Shown: positions 1-8,466 of the stretch, in pieces | Position numbering within the stretch: position 1 is the first letter of the stretch | How the letters are laid out: every line of letters begins with the position of its first letter | Origin: Rhodoferax sp. U11-2br | GTDB taxonomy: Bacteria; Pseudomonadota; Gammaproteobacteria; Burkholderiales; Burkholderiaceae_C | Assembly: GCF_018619435.1 (NCBI RefSeq) | Contig: NZ_JAHFZF010000014.1 | Coordinates: 39,473-103,472 of the forward strand | Direction: 5' to 3' | Length of the DNA: 64,000 bases | Program-made: the position numbers and the translations under genes | The notes under the pieces: model-generated | Told to the model about the DNA's origin: nothing | What the model saw: only the letters and a program-made list of their open reading frames with translations | Database searches by the model: none

Positions 1-1
1 C

Positions 2-1849
2 AGCGAACTGGCCGAACGCATACGCCTGAAGCTGCTGCCCGGCACCCCCGAGACCAACGACGCCTCAACCCTGTTTGCGCTGGTACTGCACCACCCCTTT
101 GATGCCGAGTGGATCAGCAGCCTGGATGCCCATCTGCTGGCGCGACTGGCCGATCTGTTGCAAACCGGGCCCGAGCCGGCCCCCAAACGCACGGCCTGGC
201 AACACCCGCTGTTTGCCAACCCGGAGCCGGGCAGCCCGGCGCCCACGGCTTGGCAAGCCACCCTGATGGAGGCGCTGCATTTTTGCACCGGGCAAATCCG
301 CGCCACTGGTTTTTCGCCCGAGCTGCGCCTGCGCATGAGTGCGCTGGCGCGCCAGTCTGGCCCGTTCCACGCCCTGGCCGCCGACCTGGAGGCGCTGGAA
401 GTCACCTGGCGCCAGAACCCGCAGCAGGCCACGGCCAACTGCCAACAGGCCCTGCAGCATTTCCAGAAACAGCTCGATGAATGCCGCCATGCGGCGGCCT
501 CGGTCTACACCCATCTGGATGCCCACGGCATCTCGGTCAACCTGGTGTTCCAGCTGCGCCAGCTGCGCGAACGTGCGCTGCGCATCCGCGCCCTGCTGGA
601 CTGCCTGTTTTCAGCCACACCCCAACAACACACCGCCCAGCTGCTGGGGCATCTGGTCAGTGTTGGGCAAGACCGCCTGAGTGTGCGCGCCCTGATTGCG
701 GCCAACTCCTCGATGCTGGCGTCCAAGGTAGCCGAACGCAGTTCGGAGACCGGGGAACACTACATCACGCGCACCCGCGCCGAATACACCCAAATGCTGC
801 GTGACGCGGCCGGTGGTGGTGCGGTGATGTCGATCACCACGATGATGAAATTTGTGGTGCTCTCCATGGGGCTGTCGGCCTTCTGGGGTGGCTTTTTTGC
901 GGGTATGAACTACGCCCTGAGTTTTGTGCTGATCCAGCTGATGCATTGGACGGTGGCCACCAAACAACCCGCGATGACGGCACCGGCCATGGCCGCCAAA
1001 CTCAAGGACCTGGGCCGTCCCGGTGCCATTGAAGGTTTTATTGACGAGGTGGCGCATTTGATGCGCTCGCAGGTCGCGGCCATTGTGGGCAATCTGGCCA
1101 TGGTGGCCCCTTATGTGCTGCTGATCAGCACCGTGTTGTGGCTGACCCTGGGCCGCCCGATGATCGACGCGGCCACGGCACACCATGTCTTGCACGACCT
1201 GACCCTGCTGGGCCCAACCGCGCTGTTTGCGGCGGGCACCGGGGTGCTGCTGTTTGCGTCGAGCATCATCGCGGGCTGGACCGAGAACTGGTTTGTGCTG
1301 CAACGCCTGGACTCGGCCCTGCGTTACAACCCGCGGATCACGGCGGTGCTGGGTGTGGTCCGCGCCGACCGCTGGGCCAGTTTCATGCGCAACAACATCT
1401 CGGGCCTGACCGCCAACATCTCACTGGGCCTGATGCTGGGTCTGGTGCCGGCCTTTGCCGGCTTTGTCGGGCTGGGCCTGGAAGTGCGCCACGTGACCCT
1501 GTCCACCGGGCAACTGGCGGCCGCAGCCTCCAGCCTGGGGGCGGGCATTTTCTACATGCCCGCTTTTTGGTGGTGCCTGGCAGCAGTGGCCTGCACCGGT
1601 GTGCTCAACGTGGCGGTGAGTTTTTACCTGGCCTTTTTGCTCGCCTTGCGGGCACACAACGTCAGCGGCGTGCAACGCAGCGCCATTTACGCCGCCCTGC
1701 GCCACAGGCTGCGCCATCAGCTGCGCAGTTTTTTCCTGCCCGTGCCCGAGCCAGTGGCCACCACGCAGTCCGAGCCCACGACGCCTGCAGCCGCGTCGCA
1801 CGAGCCCGCCACCCACCACACACCCGGACACGATGACAACCATGGGTGA
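2..1849 (+). CDS. Gcr/SpecificRecomb-family 'site-specific recombinase' (5' truncated)
   Basis: The frame is open from the first bases of the window, so the N-terminus lies outside. The C-terminal part resembles the betaproteobacterial family named site-specific recombinase Gcr (SpecificRecomb). What the sequence shows is a hydrophilic helical N-terminal half followed by several long hydrophobic segments (around nt 830-960, 1085-1150, 1200-1270, 1420-1480 and 1550-1660) that look like membrane helices, and a polar, Pro/Thr/His-rich tail. No tyrosine- or serine-recombinase active site is visible, so the recombinase name should be treated with caution; a membrane role is at least as likely. The stop codon overlaps the start of thiL by 17 nt, suggesting co-transcription. 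Family assignment is fairly confident; function is not. Confidence 0.75.
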   Translation, partial: SELAERIRLKLLPGTPETNDASTLFALVLHHPFDAEWISSLDAHLLARLADLLQTGPEPAPKRTAWQHPLFANPEPGSPAPTAWQATLMEALHFCTGQIRATGFSPELRLRMSALARQSGPFHALAADLEALEVTWRQNPQQATANCQQALQHFQKQLDECRHAAASVYTHLDAHGISVNLVFQLRQLRERALRIRALLDCLFSATPQQHTAQLLGHLVSVGQDRLSVRALIAANSSMLASKVAERSSETGEHYITRTRAEYTQMLRDAAGGGAVMSITTMMKFVVLSMGLSAFWGGFFAGMNYALSFVLIQLMHWTVATKQPAMTAPAMAAKLKDLGRPGAIEGFIDEVAHLMRSQVAAIVGNLAMVAPYVLLISTVLWLTLGRPMIDAATAHHVLHDLTLLGPTALFAAGTGVLLFASSIIAGWTENWFVLQRLDSALRYNPRITAVLGVVRADRWASFMRNNISGLTANISLGLMLGLVPAFAGFVGLGLEVRHVTLSTGQLAAAASSLGAGIFYMPAFWWCLAAVACTGVLNVAVSFYLAFLLALRAHNVSGVQRSAIYAALRHRLRHQLRSFFLPVPEPVATTQSEPTTPAAASHEPATHHTPGHDDNHG

Positions 1850-2840
1850 GTTCGACCTGATTGCACGTTATTTCAAACGCCCGGTGCGCCAGGCTGTGCT
1901 CGGTGTCGGTGACGACTGCGCCCTGATGCAACCGCGCCCAGGCACCCAGATGGCGATATCGAGTGACATGCTGGTGTCAGGCCGCCATTTTTTTGCCGAT
2001 GTGAACCCGCGCACCCTGGGCCACAAATCACTCGCGGTGAACCTGAGTGACCTGGCCGCCTGCGGCGCCCGGCCGCTGGCGTTCACCCTGGCGCTGTCTT
2101 TGCCCGAGGTGAACGAGCCCTGGCTGGCCGCGTTTGCCGAAGGCCTGTTGGCCTTGGCCGATGCCCACGGCTGCGAGCTGATTGGCGGCGACACCACCGC
2201 CGGGCCACTGAACATCTGCATCACCGTGTTTGGTGAGGTGCCAGTGGTCAACGGCCGCTCACAGGCCCTGCTGCGCTCAGGCGCCCAAGCGGGTGACGAC
2301 ATTTATGTGAGTGGCACACTGGGTGACGCGCGGCTGGCGCTCAATACCTTGCTGGGCCAGATCGACCTGCCACCCGAGCTGCTGGCCACGGCCCGCGCCA
2401 GGCTCGAGACCCCCGCACCACGGGTGGCGCTGGGCCAGGCGCTGTGTGGGGTGGCCACCGCCGCCATCGATGTCAGCGACGGCCTGCTCGGTGACCTGGG
2501 TCATATCCTGGAATGTTCTGGCATGGGCGCATGTATCGAGGCCGACACTGCCATCAAATTGGTAGCCTCCTACCCTGATAGCAAAAGGGCTACGGGCCAA
2601 TTTGACTTAAAAATATCCACAGAACAATGGCGCAGCCTGGCACTGGCAGGCGGCGACGACTACGAGCTGTTGTTCACTGCCCCTTCGGCACAGCGGGCGG
2701 CGGTGGCCCAAGCCGGGCAGGATAGCTTGACACCGGTGACGCGCATTGGTCAGATCCGTGCAGAGTGCGGACTGCAACTGGTGGACAGCCAGGGCCAAAC
2801 CTTGCCCAATCACTACGCGTCGTTTGACCACTTCGCCTGA
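1833..2840 (+). CDS. thiL: Thiamine-monophosphate kinase ThiL
   Basis: ThiL phosphorylates thiamine monophosphate with ATP to thiamine diphosphate, the last step of cofactor synthesis, in the cytoplasm. The N-terminus GEFDLIARYF, the motif GVGDDCAL, the SDMLVSGRHF segment, LIGGDTTAGP and AIDVSDGLLGDLGHIL are characteristic of this AIR-synthase-like fold. The length (335 aa) is normal. Two starts are possible: ATG at 1833, overlapping the upstream gene, or ATG at 1842, which gives the usual MGEFDL beginning. The stretch encoding roughly residues 240-260 coincides with a copy of the dispersed palindromic repeat and reads as an unusual insert before the conserved AGGDDYELLF motif. pgpA and pncC, which often follow thiL in Burkholderiales, lie about 9.7 kb away. 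Confidence 0.95.
   Translation: MTTMGEFDLIARYFKRPVRQAVLGVGDDCALMQPRPGTQMAISSDMLVSGRHFFADVNPRTLGHKSLAVNLSDLAACGARPLAFTLALSLPEVNEPWLAAFAEGLLALADAHGCELIGGDTTAGPLNICITVFGEVPVVNGRSQALLRSGAQAGDDIYVSGTLGDARLALNTLLGQIDLPPELLATARARLETPAPRVALGQALCGVATAAIDVSDGLLGDLGHILECSGMGACIEADTAIKLVASYPDSKRATGQFDLKISTEQWRSLALAGGDDYELLFTAPSAQRAAVAQAGQDSLTPVTRIGQIRAECGLQLVDSQGQTLPNHYASFDHFA
2553..2612 (+). repeat. Dispersed palindromic repeat, copy inside thiL
   Basis: A degenerate copy of the repeat family with the core TAGCC-CTACCCT-n-AGGGCTACGGGCC followed by AATTTGA. It is read in frame within thiL, just upstream of the codons for the conserved AGGDDYELL motif. Confidence 0.5.
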
Positions 2841-2903
2841 GTCCTTGGGCGCAGCCCGCGCCCTCACCCCGACCTGAGCACCCTGCGTCGGTTCTGGCAC
2901 GCG

Positions 2904-4595
2904 CTAGTGATCTACGTGCTGGTCTGACACTTTCCCCAAGTGCGCCCACAGCAGCCAAGGCTCATCGGCCTGCAGCGCCAACCACCATTGACTGATGCGA
3001 TCGGCCAAGGTCTCCCCAAGATGGAAAAAATGCACACCGGCGGCAAACAACACATATTCAATGATCACCAACGGGCCTTGCCTGCAGACCACGTAACCCC
3101 AGAACAAGAGAAGCAGCGCAGACAGGAGGTAGATCAGCGCGCCGACCAGGCTCAAGCGGCCCTTGTAGCGCTGCAAGTCTGTGGCATGCCCTCTGGGAAC
3201 TTTCGATACCCATAGCACCAAAAAATACAGCAAGAACATCAGCCGAGCTAACCAACCACGTCGAAAACGGGCCATCTGCAAATGCTGCTCGGCAGCTTGC
3301 CCAGAGCGATGTTGAAGCAGACCGGCGTCTCTGGGGGTCAATGCTTGCAACTGGTCTGATTGGTTGGCGCTTTCGATCTTGAGGAGTTTGAACCTCTTCC
3401 AGAACACCATCACAGCTGAGATCAAAATCACACTGACAGCGATGAACAAGTTCGTCGTCGAGTGCCACAACTCCTTGGGGTTGAATTCACCACCTTGTTT
3501 GTACTGCCCCTCAAAGGAAATCAGGTTGTCCAAAGCCATCGCGTGGACGTGAACACCCGGCAAACGGCCATGGACCGGCGAAACAATGTTGTCACCCACC
3601 GCCTTCAAATCGGCACCGATCATGACCATCTTGTCGGCCACTGCCTCATGCAATTCCTCGGGTGAAAACCCATGCCCCTTGAAGCTGCGTGCGGGCAACA
3701 CCTGGTTGTAAGGACAGACATCCAGCCTTTTCTCGCGCGAGAACCACCCAACCAGCATCTTGGCCCCAGGAATGATCTCCCAGCCATGCCATTGATCACG
3801 ACAGACGGGTGTCAACGCCGCACCCGGCTCCGATCGCCCCACCATCGTCTGCACATTGGTGGGCGCCGCCTTGGCCCCCCAGATCAATGCCAGGGGTGTG
3901 CCCACATCCGCAGGGCATTCGGGTCTGAAAAAGCGCCGGTACAAGGTCAAGGCTACCGACGCGGGTGCGCTGGAACACGTCAACGGCAATTGCGCCTTTT
4001 CCCGCTGCTGCGTGATTTGCTCGGACTCAAAAACCAGGGGGTAAGACCATTGCGTCTGGTCCAGTGCATCCGGTGAAATGTTCGACAGGACGGGGACAAC
4101 ACATGGCTGACCATCCACTTTCTGGTTGAACAGAAACGCTTCGGATCTGGAGGTCAGTGATGTGTTGGCAAAGGTTGCCAGGAAAAACGGGACACCAGCC
4201 TGGGTGGCCCGACATGCGGCCTGTGCCAGACTATCCAGTTCCTTTTGGGGTTTGTCATCCAGAAACAGCACATCCAGAAAGATGGCCTTGGGCTGGTGTT
4301 TGAGCAAGTGATCGATCAAACGCTGGTAGTAGTCCAGAGGCACCGGCCAATTCAGACCATATTCCTTCAAGTCACTGTCATCTATCGTGAGAACGGTCAC
4401 ACGCTTTTGCCCTGTAGCAGGGTAAAAGAGTGTCAGGGTTGGTGCATAGATTTTGGTGAGTCCACGTTTGACCAACTCGTCAATGAGCAAACGGTCCGAC
4501 AACCAGGCCAGAAACAAGCCGGTCAACACGGTGACAAACACCACCCAGACAGAACGGCGCCAGGACAAATGGGGAGGCAGCACGACGGCGGACAT
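2904..4595 (-). CDS. CHASE2-domain membrane protein without a recognisable output domain
   Basis: CHASE2 is an extracytoplasmic sensory domain normally attached to kinases or cyclases. With the start at ATG 4595 (5 nt beyond the stop of the upstream protease gene) the protein is 563 aa. One N-terminal membrane helix (about residues 16-33) is followed by a large periplasmic region with typical CHASE2 features (VTVLTIDDSDL, IFLDVLFLDD, KMVMIGADLKAVGD, LPGVHVHAMALDNL). Then come a second helix, a 60-70-residue cytoplasmic stretch, and three further hydrophobic segments. The protein ends after a tail of about 35 residues. No histidine kinase, GGDEF, cyclase or Ser/Thr kinase domain can be seen. 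It is the last gene of a minus-strand trio with an M48 protease and an SH3-like protein. Signal recognition in the envelope is inferred; how a signal would be passed on is unknown. Confidence 0.82.
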   Translation of the reverse strand: MSAVVLPPHLSWRRSVWVVFVTVLTGLFLAWLSDRLLIDELVKRGLTKIYAPTLTLFYPATGQKRVTVLTIDDSDLKEYGLNWPVPLDYYQRLIDHLLKHQPKAIFLDVLFLDDKPQKELDSLAQAACRATQAGVPFFLATFANTSLTSRSEAFLFNQKVDGQPCVVPVLSNISPDALDQTQWSYPLVFESEQITQQREKAQLPLTCSSAPASVALTLYRRFFRPECPADVGTPLALIWGAKAAPTNVQTMVGRSEPGAALTPVCRDQWHGWEIIPGAKMLVGWFSREKRLDVCPYNQVLPARSFKGHGFSPEELHEAVADKMVMIGADLKAVGDNIVSPVHGRLPGVHVHAMALDNLISFEGQYKQGGEFNPKELWHSTTNLFIAVSVILISAVMVFWKRFKLLKIESANQSDQLQALTPRDAGLLQHRSGQAAEQHLQMARFRRGWLARLMFLLYFLVLWVSKVPRGHATDLQRYKGRLSLVGALIYLLSALLLLFWGYVVCRQGPLVIIEYVLFAAGVHFFHLGETLADRISQWWLALQADEPWLLWAHLGKVSDQHVDH

Positions 4596-4600
4596 CGGTG

Positions 4601-6214
4601 TCAATTGCCGTTGGCGGCACTGACGCACTCATCACGCCGGTCTGCCTGCTTGAAAACGCATTCGTTGCGCACACTTTCGGCTTCCTTGACCAAGCCGTTG
4701 CGCCGGTACAGTGCAATCAGCTTGGGGTAGGCCGAGGGCGCCCCGGAGAAGCGGTTGAAAGCGGACTGCCCCACCTTGAGGATGTCTTGGCTTTTGCCCT
4801 GGTCCTTGAAATAGGTGGCTGCGGAGTCATACGTTTCCCAGACACTGTCTGGGGCCTGGAAGCTGCGTCTCAGATAGGACTCGGCCTCGATCTTTTTCCC
4901 CTTGCCTCGGTACGCTTCATACAGCAGCTGGTTGGGCAAAGCGTGCGAGGCAATCACGGATTTTTTGCTGACCAAGGGCGTCAACTTGCGCAAAGCATCG
5001 TCAAACTGACGCTGCTGCACCAATGTCCTGGCCAAATAGGCCTCGCGGTACCCGTCGATCACGGCTTTGACATCGGGTGCTGCCTTGACCGCCTCCAACG
5101 GCTTAGCCGTCAACGCCACCTGGGGCACCTTTTCTTTGTACGCCTTGACAAAATAGTCGTCGATGGCCTCCTCGCGCTTGTCACCGCTGTCGTGGCTGGC
5201 CTTCAGCTGCCCCAGCACATCGTTGACGGCAAAGTTGAGTCCCTGCTGGATCCCCTGGTCAAACTTGCCCGCCTCCATCAGCGTTTTCATGGCTTCTTGC
5301 TGAAGCTTGAAGTCCTCCGCGTGTTTGGTGGCTTGCTCGGCATCCCACTTGGCAACCAGCGCCAACCAGCCCAACATGCCGTCCGCATAGCTGTAACCGG
5401 CCTTGATCATCAAATCCATGCCCAACTGGTCAGCCTCGGTTTCCTGCCGTCGACCCCAGGCCGGGCCAAGGGCACCATCGTTGAGCTTGATGAGCAACTC
5501 CATCTTTTTCAACGCATCGGTTTGTGATGGGGTGAAGGCTTGCGTGGTGGTTCCCGAGTTGACTTTTTCCAGCGCATTACGCACCGCCATGCCCGAAGCT
5601 ACCAGAGTCGACAACTGTTTCTGGGTACGACTGATGGCATTGCTGTCATGGTGACGCAACAAGACATGCGACAACTCGTGCGCCAGAAGTGCTGCGAGCT
5701 GGTCTTCGGATTTGAGAGAGCGCAGATACCCGGCAGACAGGTAGATGTTGCCGTCGGCAGAAGAATAGGCGTCCAGTTGTTCGTTGGCGACGAGCAACAC
5801 CTGCCCAGGAACCTGATCAACTTGGCTGGCAGTTTTTAATTTGACCAAAATACGGTTGGCGTACTTGGTGAAGCTTGGCACCGACAAAATGCCGCGTGTG
5901 ATGCGCGCTTCATCAATGTCTTTTTGTTCCCCTATCGCTTCGTTGGATTTCTCGTACACACCGGGTTTCAGATCCGTGATCATGGGGGTATCACGTGTCC
6001 CTGTCACCACATTGCTCACCCCTTTGCCAAGACCACTGAAAAATCCACCAATCCCGCCAAAAAAGGATCCCCCGGTTGCAGGGGCACTGGCTGGCGCGGC
6101 GGACGGATCAGGAGGATTCCATTCCGCGTGCACCGCCAGCGTGGTGCACGCCGCTGACAACACCAAGACCCTTGTTGTATCGCGCAAAAACTGTTTTCCA
6201 GCCATCAAACACAT
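4601..6214 (-). CDS. Periplasmic M48-family zinc metalloprotease with helical repeat tail (BepA-like)
   Basis: A 537-aa secreted metallopeptidase. An N-terminal signal-like segment (about residues 12-30, ending AVHA) precedes a Gly/Ala/Pro-rich linker. The M48 catalytic domain carries the zinc-binding HELSH motif at residues 179-183 and the downstream ETEAD motif supplying the third ligand. The C-terminal 250 residues are helical and TPR-like. This architecture matches BepA/YfgC-type periplasmic proteases that act in outer-membrane quality control; the exact substrate is unknown. The ATG at 6214 is preceded at good distance by GGAGG. The gene sits between a small secreted SH3-like protein and a CHASE2 membrane protein with very short gaps (51 and 5 nt), implying one transcript. 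Confidence 0.87.
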   Translation of the reverse strand: MCLMAGKQFLRDTTRVLVLSAACTTLAVHAEWNPPDPSAAPASAPATGGSFFGGIGGFFSGLGKGVSNVVTGTRDTPMITDLKPGVYEKSNEAIGEQKDIDEARITRGILSVPSFTKYANRILVKLKTASQVDQVPGQVLLVANEQLDAYSSADGNIYLSAGYLRSLKSEDQLAALLAHELSHVLLRHHDSNAISRTQKQLSTLVASGMAVRNALEKVNSGTTTQAFTPSQTDALKKMELLIKLNDGALGPAWGRRQETEADQLGMDLMIKAGYSYADGMLGWLALVAKWDAEQATKHAEDFKLQQEAMKTLMEAGKFDQGIQQGLNFAVNDVLGQLKASHDSGDKREEAIDDYFVKAYKEKVPQVALTAKPLEAVKAAPDVKAVIDGYREAYLARTLVQQRQFDDALRKLTPLVSKKSVIASHALPNQLLYEAYRGKGKKIEAESYLRRSFQAPDSVWETYDSAATYFKDQGKSQDILKVGQSAFNRFSGAPSAYPKLIALYRRNGLVKEAESVRNECVFKQADRRDECVSAANGN

Positions 6215-6265
6215 GAACCATCCTCCCTCAACTCAGCACCAAGCCAAGCGGTTTTCTGAATTGGA

Positions 6266-6628
6266 CTATTTACAGCCTTCGTTGGCACCACGAATGCCAC
6301 CAGAGACCAGCTTGGCATTGGCCTGGTTCACCGTCAGGCAGCTGGCTTCCAGGGTCTCAGGTTTGATCTTCAGCTGTTTGCGGTCCAGCCAGACTTGCTG
6401 ACCATTCACCTTGACCCGAACAAAGCCCTGGTCAGAGATTTCATAGACCTCAGGAGAGACTAAGACGTCTTTGATGGAGACCGGTACCAATTCCTGTTTT
6501 CCCTCTGCATCCGAAAAAGCCTTGATGGAGGTCCGGGACCCCATCGCGGCCTCGATGCGTTCGATAGCTGAGACATTGGCAGCCAACACACACAACAATA
6601 AAAGTGTCAAAAGTCTGTATTTATTCAC
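6266..6628 (-). CDS. Small secreted protein with SH3-like C-terminal region
   Basis: A 120-aa protein starting with GTG at 6628, preceded by GGGGGA. A signal peptide is evident (about residues 1-21, cleavage near NVSA). The segment VYEISDQGFVRVKVNGQQVW around residues 61-80 looks like a bacterial SH3-type fold. Two cysteines near the C-terminus could form a disulfide. It is the first gene of the minus-strand group with the M48 protease and the CHASE2 protein. The family was not recognised with certainty; a periplasmic binding or adaptor role for the protease or sensor is only inference. Confidence 0.65.
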   Translation of the reverse strand: MNKYRLLTLLLLCVLAANVSAIERIEAAMGSRTSIKAFSDAEGKQELVPVSIKDVLVSPEVYEISDQGFVRVKVNGQQVWLDRKQLKIKPETLEASCLTVNQANAKLVSGGIRGANEGCK

Positions 6629-6743
6629 ACATCCCCCAGTTTTTTTACCCTAAGGAAAATACTAGCATGGGGAATGTTTCCAACAGAAACAAATGCAACA
6701 ATTGCTCAGAAACTGTTGCATATGTAGCGACCAAGCAGCCCAC

Positions 6744-7475
6744 TCAGTTCAACACCGCCCACACCAGAGCCAGCCCGGCGGCCCACAAGTCCAGCGATGG
6801 GCCGTCGTCCCCCAACACCAGGCGGCCACTCTGATTGGCTTTGGCATCGCGTGCGGCCTGCTGGCGGTCGCGCTCCAGCATCACCAACGCATCGGCCAAC
6901 TGCGGCAGCTGGACACCCCCTTGCGCCCGGGCGGCAGATTCGTAGCCCACCAGCGCCCGCTCTACCGCCTGCGGGTCCAGCAACGACAAAGCGCTTCGGC
7001 AATAGGGGCAGGCGTGGTCGGTGCGCAGGTCGACCGGCGCGCCGCAGTTGCTGCAGTTGATCACTTTCAGGCGCTGCGCCATGTCGTTGATTTCAGCGGT
7101 GCTAAGTTGCCGCACAAAGCCTTTTTCGATCATGAACGCTGCAAAGCTGCTGAAGCGGCCATGCCGCTGTGGGCAGCGGTGGGTGATGTAGCGGCCACTT
7201 TTGACCACATCAAACCCCTGCACCAGGGCGCGGCGACAGTGCGGGCAGCTCAGCTGTTGCGGCAGCGCCTTGGCGCCTTCATGACGGTGCGCGTGCAACA
7301 GCTTGAACAGCTCCACCACCGCAGCCGGGCTGAGTTTGAGGTTCTCTTGCGGGTCAAACCAGAGGCCACGGCAGGCAAAACACAGGTCCAGCTCCAGATG
7401 GCCCCCGGCCACACTGGCCAAGGTGTGGGTGTACATCGGGTCGTGGCAAGAGGGGCAGGCGCGCGAAATGGGCAT
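6744..7475 (-). CDS. TFIIB-type zinc-ribbon domain protein
   Basis: About 243 aa from ATG 7475 (a TTG at 7487 is possible). It contains several Cys pairs typical of zinc ribbons: CPSCHDPM and CFACRGLWFD near the N-terminus (the zf-TFIIB signature with a GLWFD tail), CPHCRRAL near residue 75, HRCPQRHGR around 100, and CSNCGAP plus CPYCRSAL around 140-160. The last 20 residues are hydrophobic and may be a tail anchor. No catalytic domain is seen. Proteins of this type are widespread and of unknown function, probably metal-dependent protein or nucleic-acid binders. It reads on the same strand as the eut genes but is separated from eutC by about 150 nt containing a repeat copy. Confidence 0.8.
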   Translation of the reverse strand: MPISRACPSCHDPMYTHTLASVAGGHLELDLCFACRGLWFDPQENLKLSPAAVVELFKLLHAHRHEGAKALPQQLSCPHCRRALVQGFDVVKSGRYITHRCPQRHGRFSSFAAFMIEKGFVRQLSTAEINDMAQRLKVINCSNCGAPVDLRTDHACPYCRSALSLLDPQAVERALVGYESAARAQGGVQLPQLADALVMLERDRQQAARDAKANQSGRLVLGDDGPSLDLWAAGLALVWAVLN

Positions 7476-7547
7476 GGTGCGGTGCAAATGCTATGGCAGA
7501 CGCAGCATCCTAATCGCTCAGCTAGGCTCTGACGCCTTGTTTTGAGC

Positions 7548-7604
7548 CAAATTAGCCTGCAGCCCAGCTAACACAAGCACAAACAGCTACTGTAGAAATA
7601 GCAG
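7548..7604 (-). repeat. Dispersed palindromic repeat, intergenic copy
   Basis: Read on the minus strand, this matches the repeat consensus (GCTATTTCTACAGTAGCT at one end, GGCTGCAGGCTAATTT at the other). It lies between eutC and the zinc-ribbon gene. The central palindrome is poorly conserved. Confidence 0.55.
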
Positions 7605-7623
7605 AACAAACAGTAGCCAAGCC

Positions 7624-8454
7624 TCAGAGCAGGAAATTCTTGGTGGCACCGGTCAGCAGCGTCTGTTCAGCGCCGGTTTCGTCCTTGAGGTCCACCCCGG
7701 ACAACTGGCGATGGCGCGCCTGCGTCAGCAGATAAACCAGCTTGTGAGCCGCCTCTGCATAACCCAGACCGGCCGGGCGCACATTGGAGATGCAGTTGCG
7801 ATTGGCGTCCGTCAGGCCCACACGGGGTTGCCAAGTCAGGTACAGGCCCATGCTGTCGGGCGAACTCAAGCCCGGGCGCTCACCAATGAGCACCAGCACG
7901 GCCTGGGCACCCAGCAGTTCTGCCACCTCGTCGCCAATTGCGACGCGGCCCTGCTCGACGAGACACACCGGGGCGATGGTCAGCTGCTGGGGCACAAGGC
8001 GCTCAAACATCTGGGTCAGAAAAGGCACAGCGTTCTGGCTGATGGCCAGCGCCGACAAACCATCCACAACCACCACGGCAAGGTCATAGGTGCGCTCGAC
8101 GGATGACGCGAATGCCGGTCGTGGCAAGGCGGTCAGGCGCTCGCGGGAGGCCGCATCCAGCCTGCGCCCCAGATCCGGGCGCTGCAGGTAGTGCTGGCGA
8201 TCGGTGGCGGCGCTGTGCAGAACTTGGCAAGACGCCACCGGGTTGCGCAATGCCGCATCAAGCGTCTGCGCCAGCGTGGTCACATCGAGCGCCAGGTGCA
8301 CCGCATCACGCGCCTGGGCGTGGGCCAGCTGAAACTCCAGGTGCGCGGTCGTGGGCAGGCTGACACCCGCGCGCCCCAGCGCAATACGCGCATCGGTGAA
8401 CTGGCGCAGCGCAGCCCAGGAGTTGGTCGTGACAGGAGGTTTCGGATCATTCAT
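7624..8454 (-). CDS. eutC: Ethanolamine ammonia-lyase small subunit EutC
   Basis: Small subunit of adenosylcobalamin-dependent ethanolamine ammonia-lyase, which converts ethanolamine to acetaldehyde and ammonia together with EutB. The 276-aa length fits the family. Conserved segments include [16 protein letters not shown] near the N-terminus, the [11 protein letters not shown] region, [31 protein letters not shown] and [16 protein letters not shown] (B12-contacting C-terminal part). The gene starts 12 nt after the eutB stop and follows eat and eutB, making a compact operon. No microcompartment shell genes or reactivase (eutA) are present, so this is the short catabolic form of the pathway. 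Confidence 0.97.
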   Translation of the reverse strand: MNDPKPPVTTNSWAALRQFTDARIALGRAGVSLPTTAHLEFQLAHAQARDAVHLALDVTTLAQTLDAALRNPVASCQVLHSAATDRQHYLQRPDLGRRLDAASRERLTALPRPAFASSVERTYDLAVVVVDGLSALAISQNAVPFLTQMFERLVPQQLTIAPVCLVEQGRVAIGDEVAELLGAQAVLVLIGERPGLSSPDSMGLYLTWQPRVGLTDANRNCISNVRPAGLGYAEAAHKLVYLLTQARHRQLSGVDLKDETGAEQTLLTGATKNFLL

Positions 8455-8466
8455 CGTCAGGTCGCT

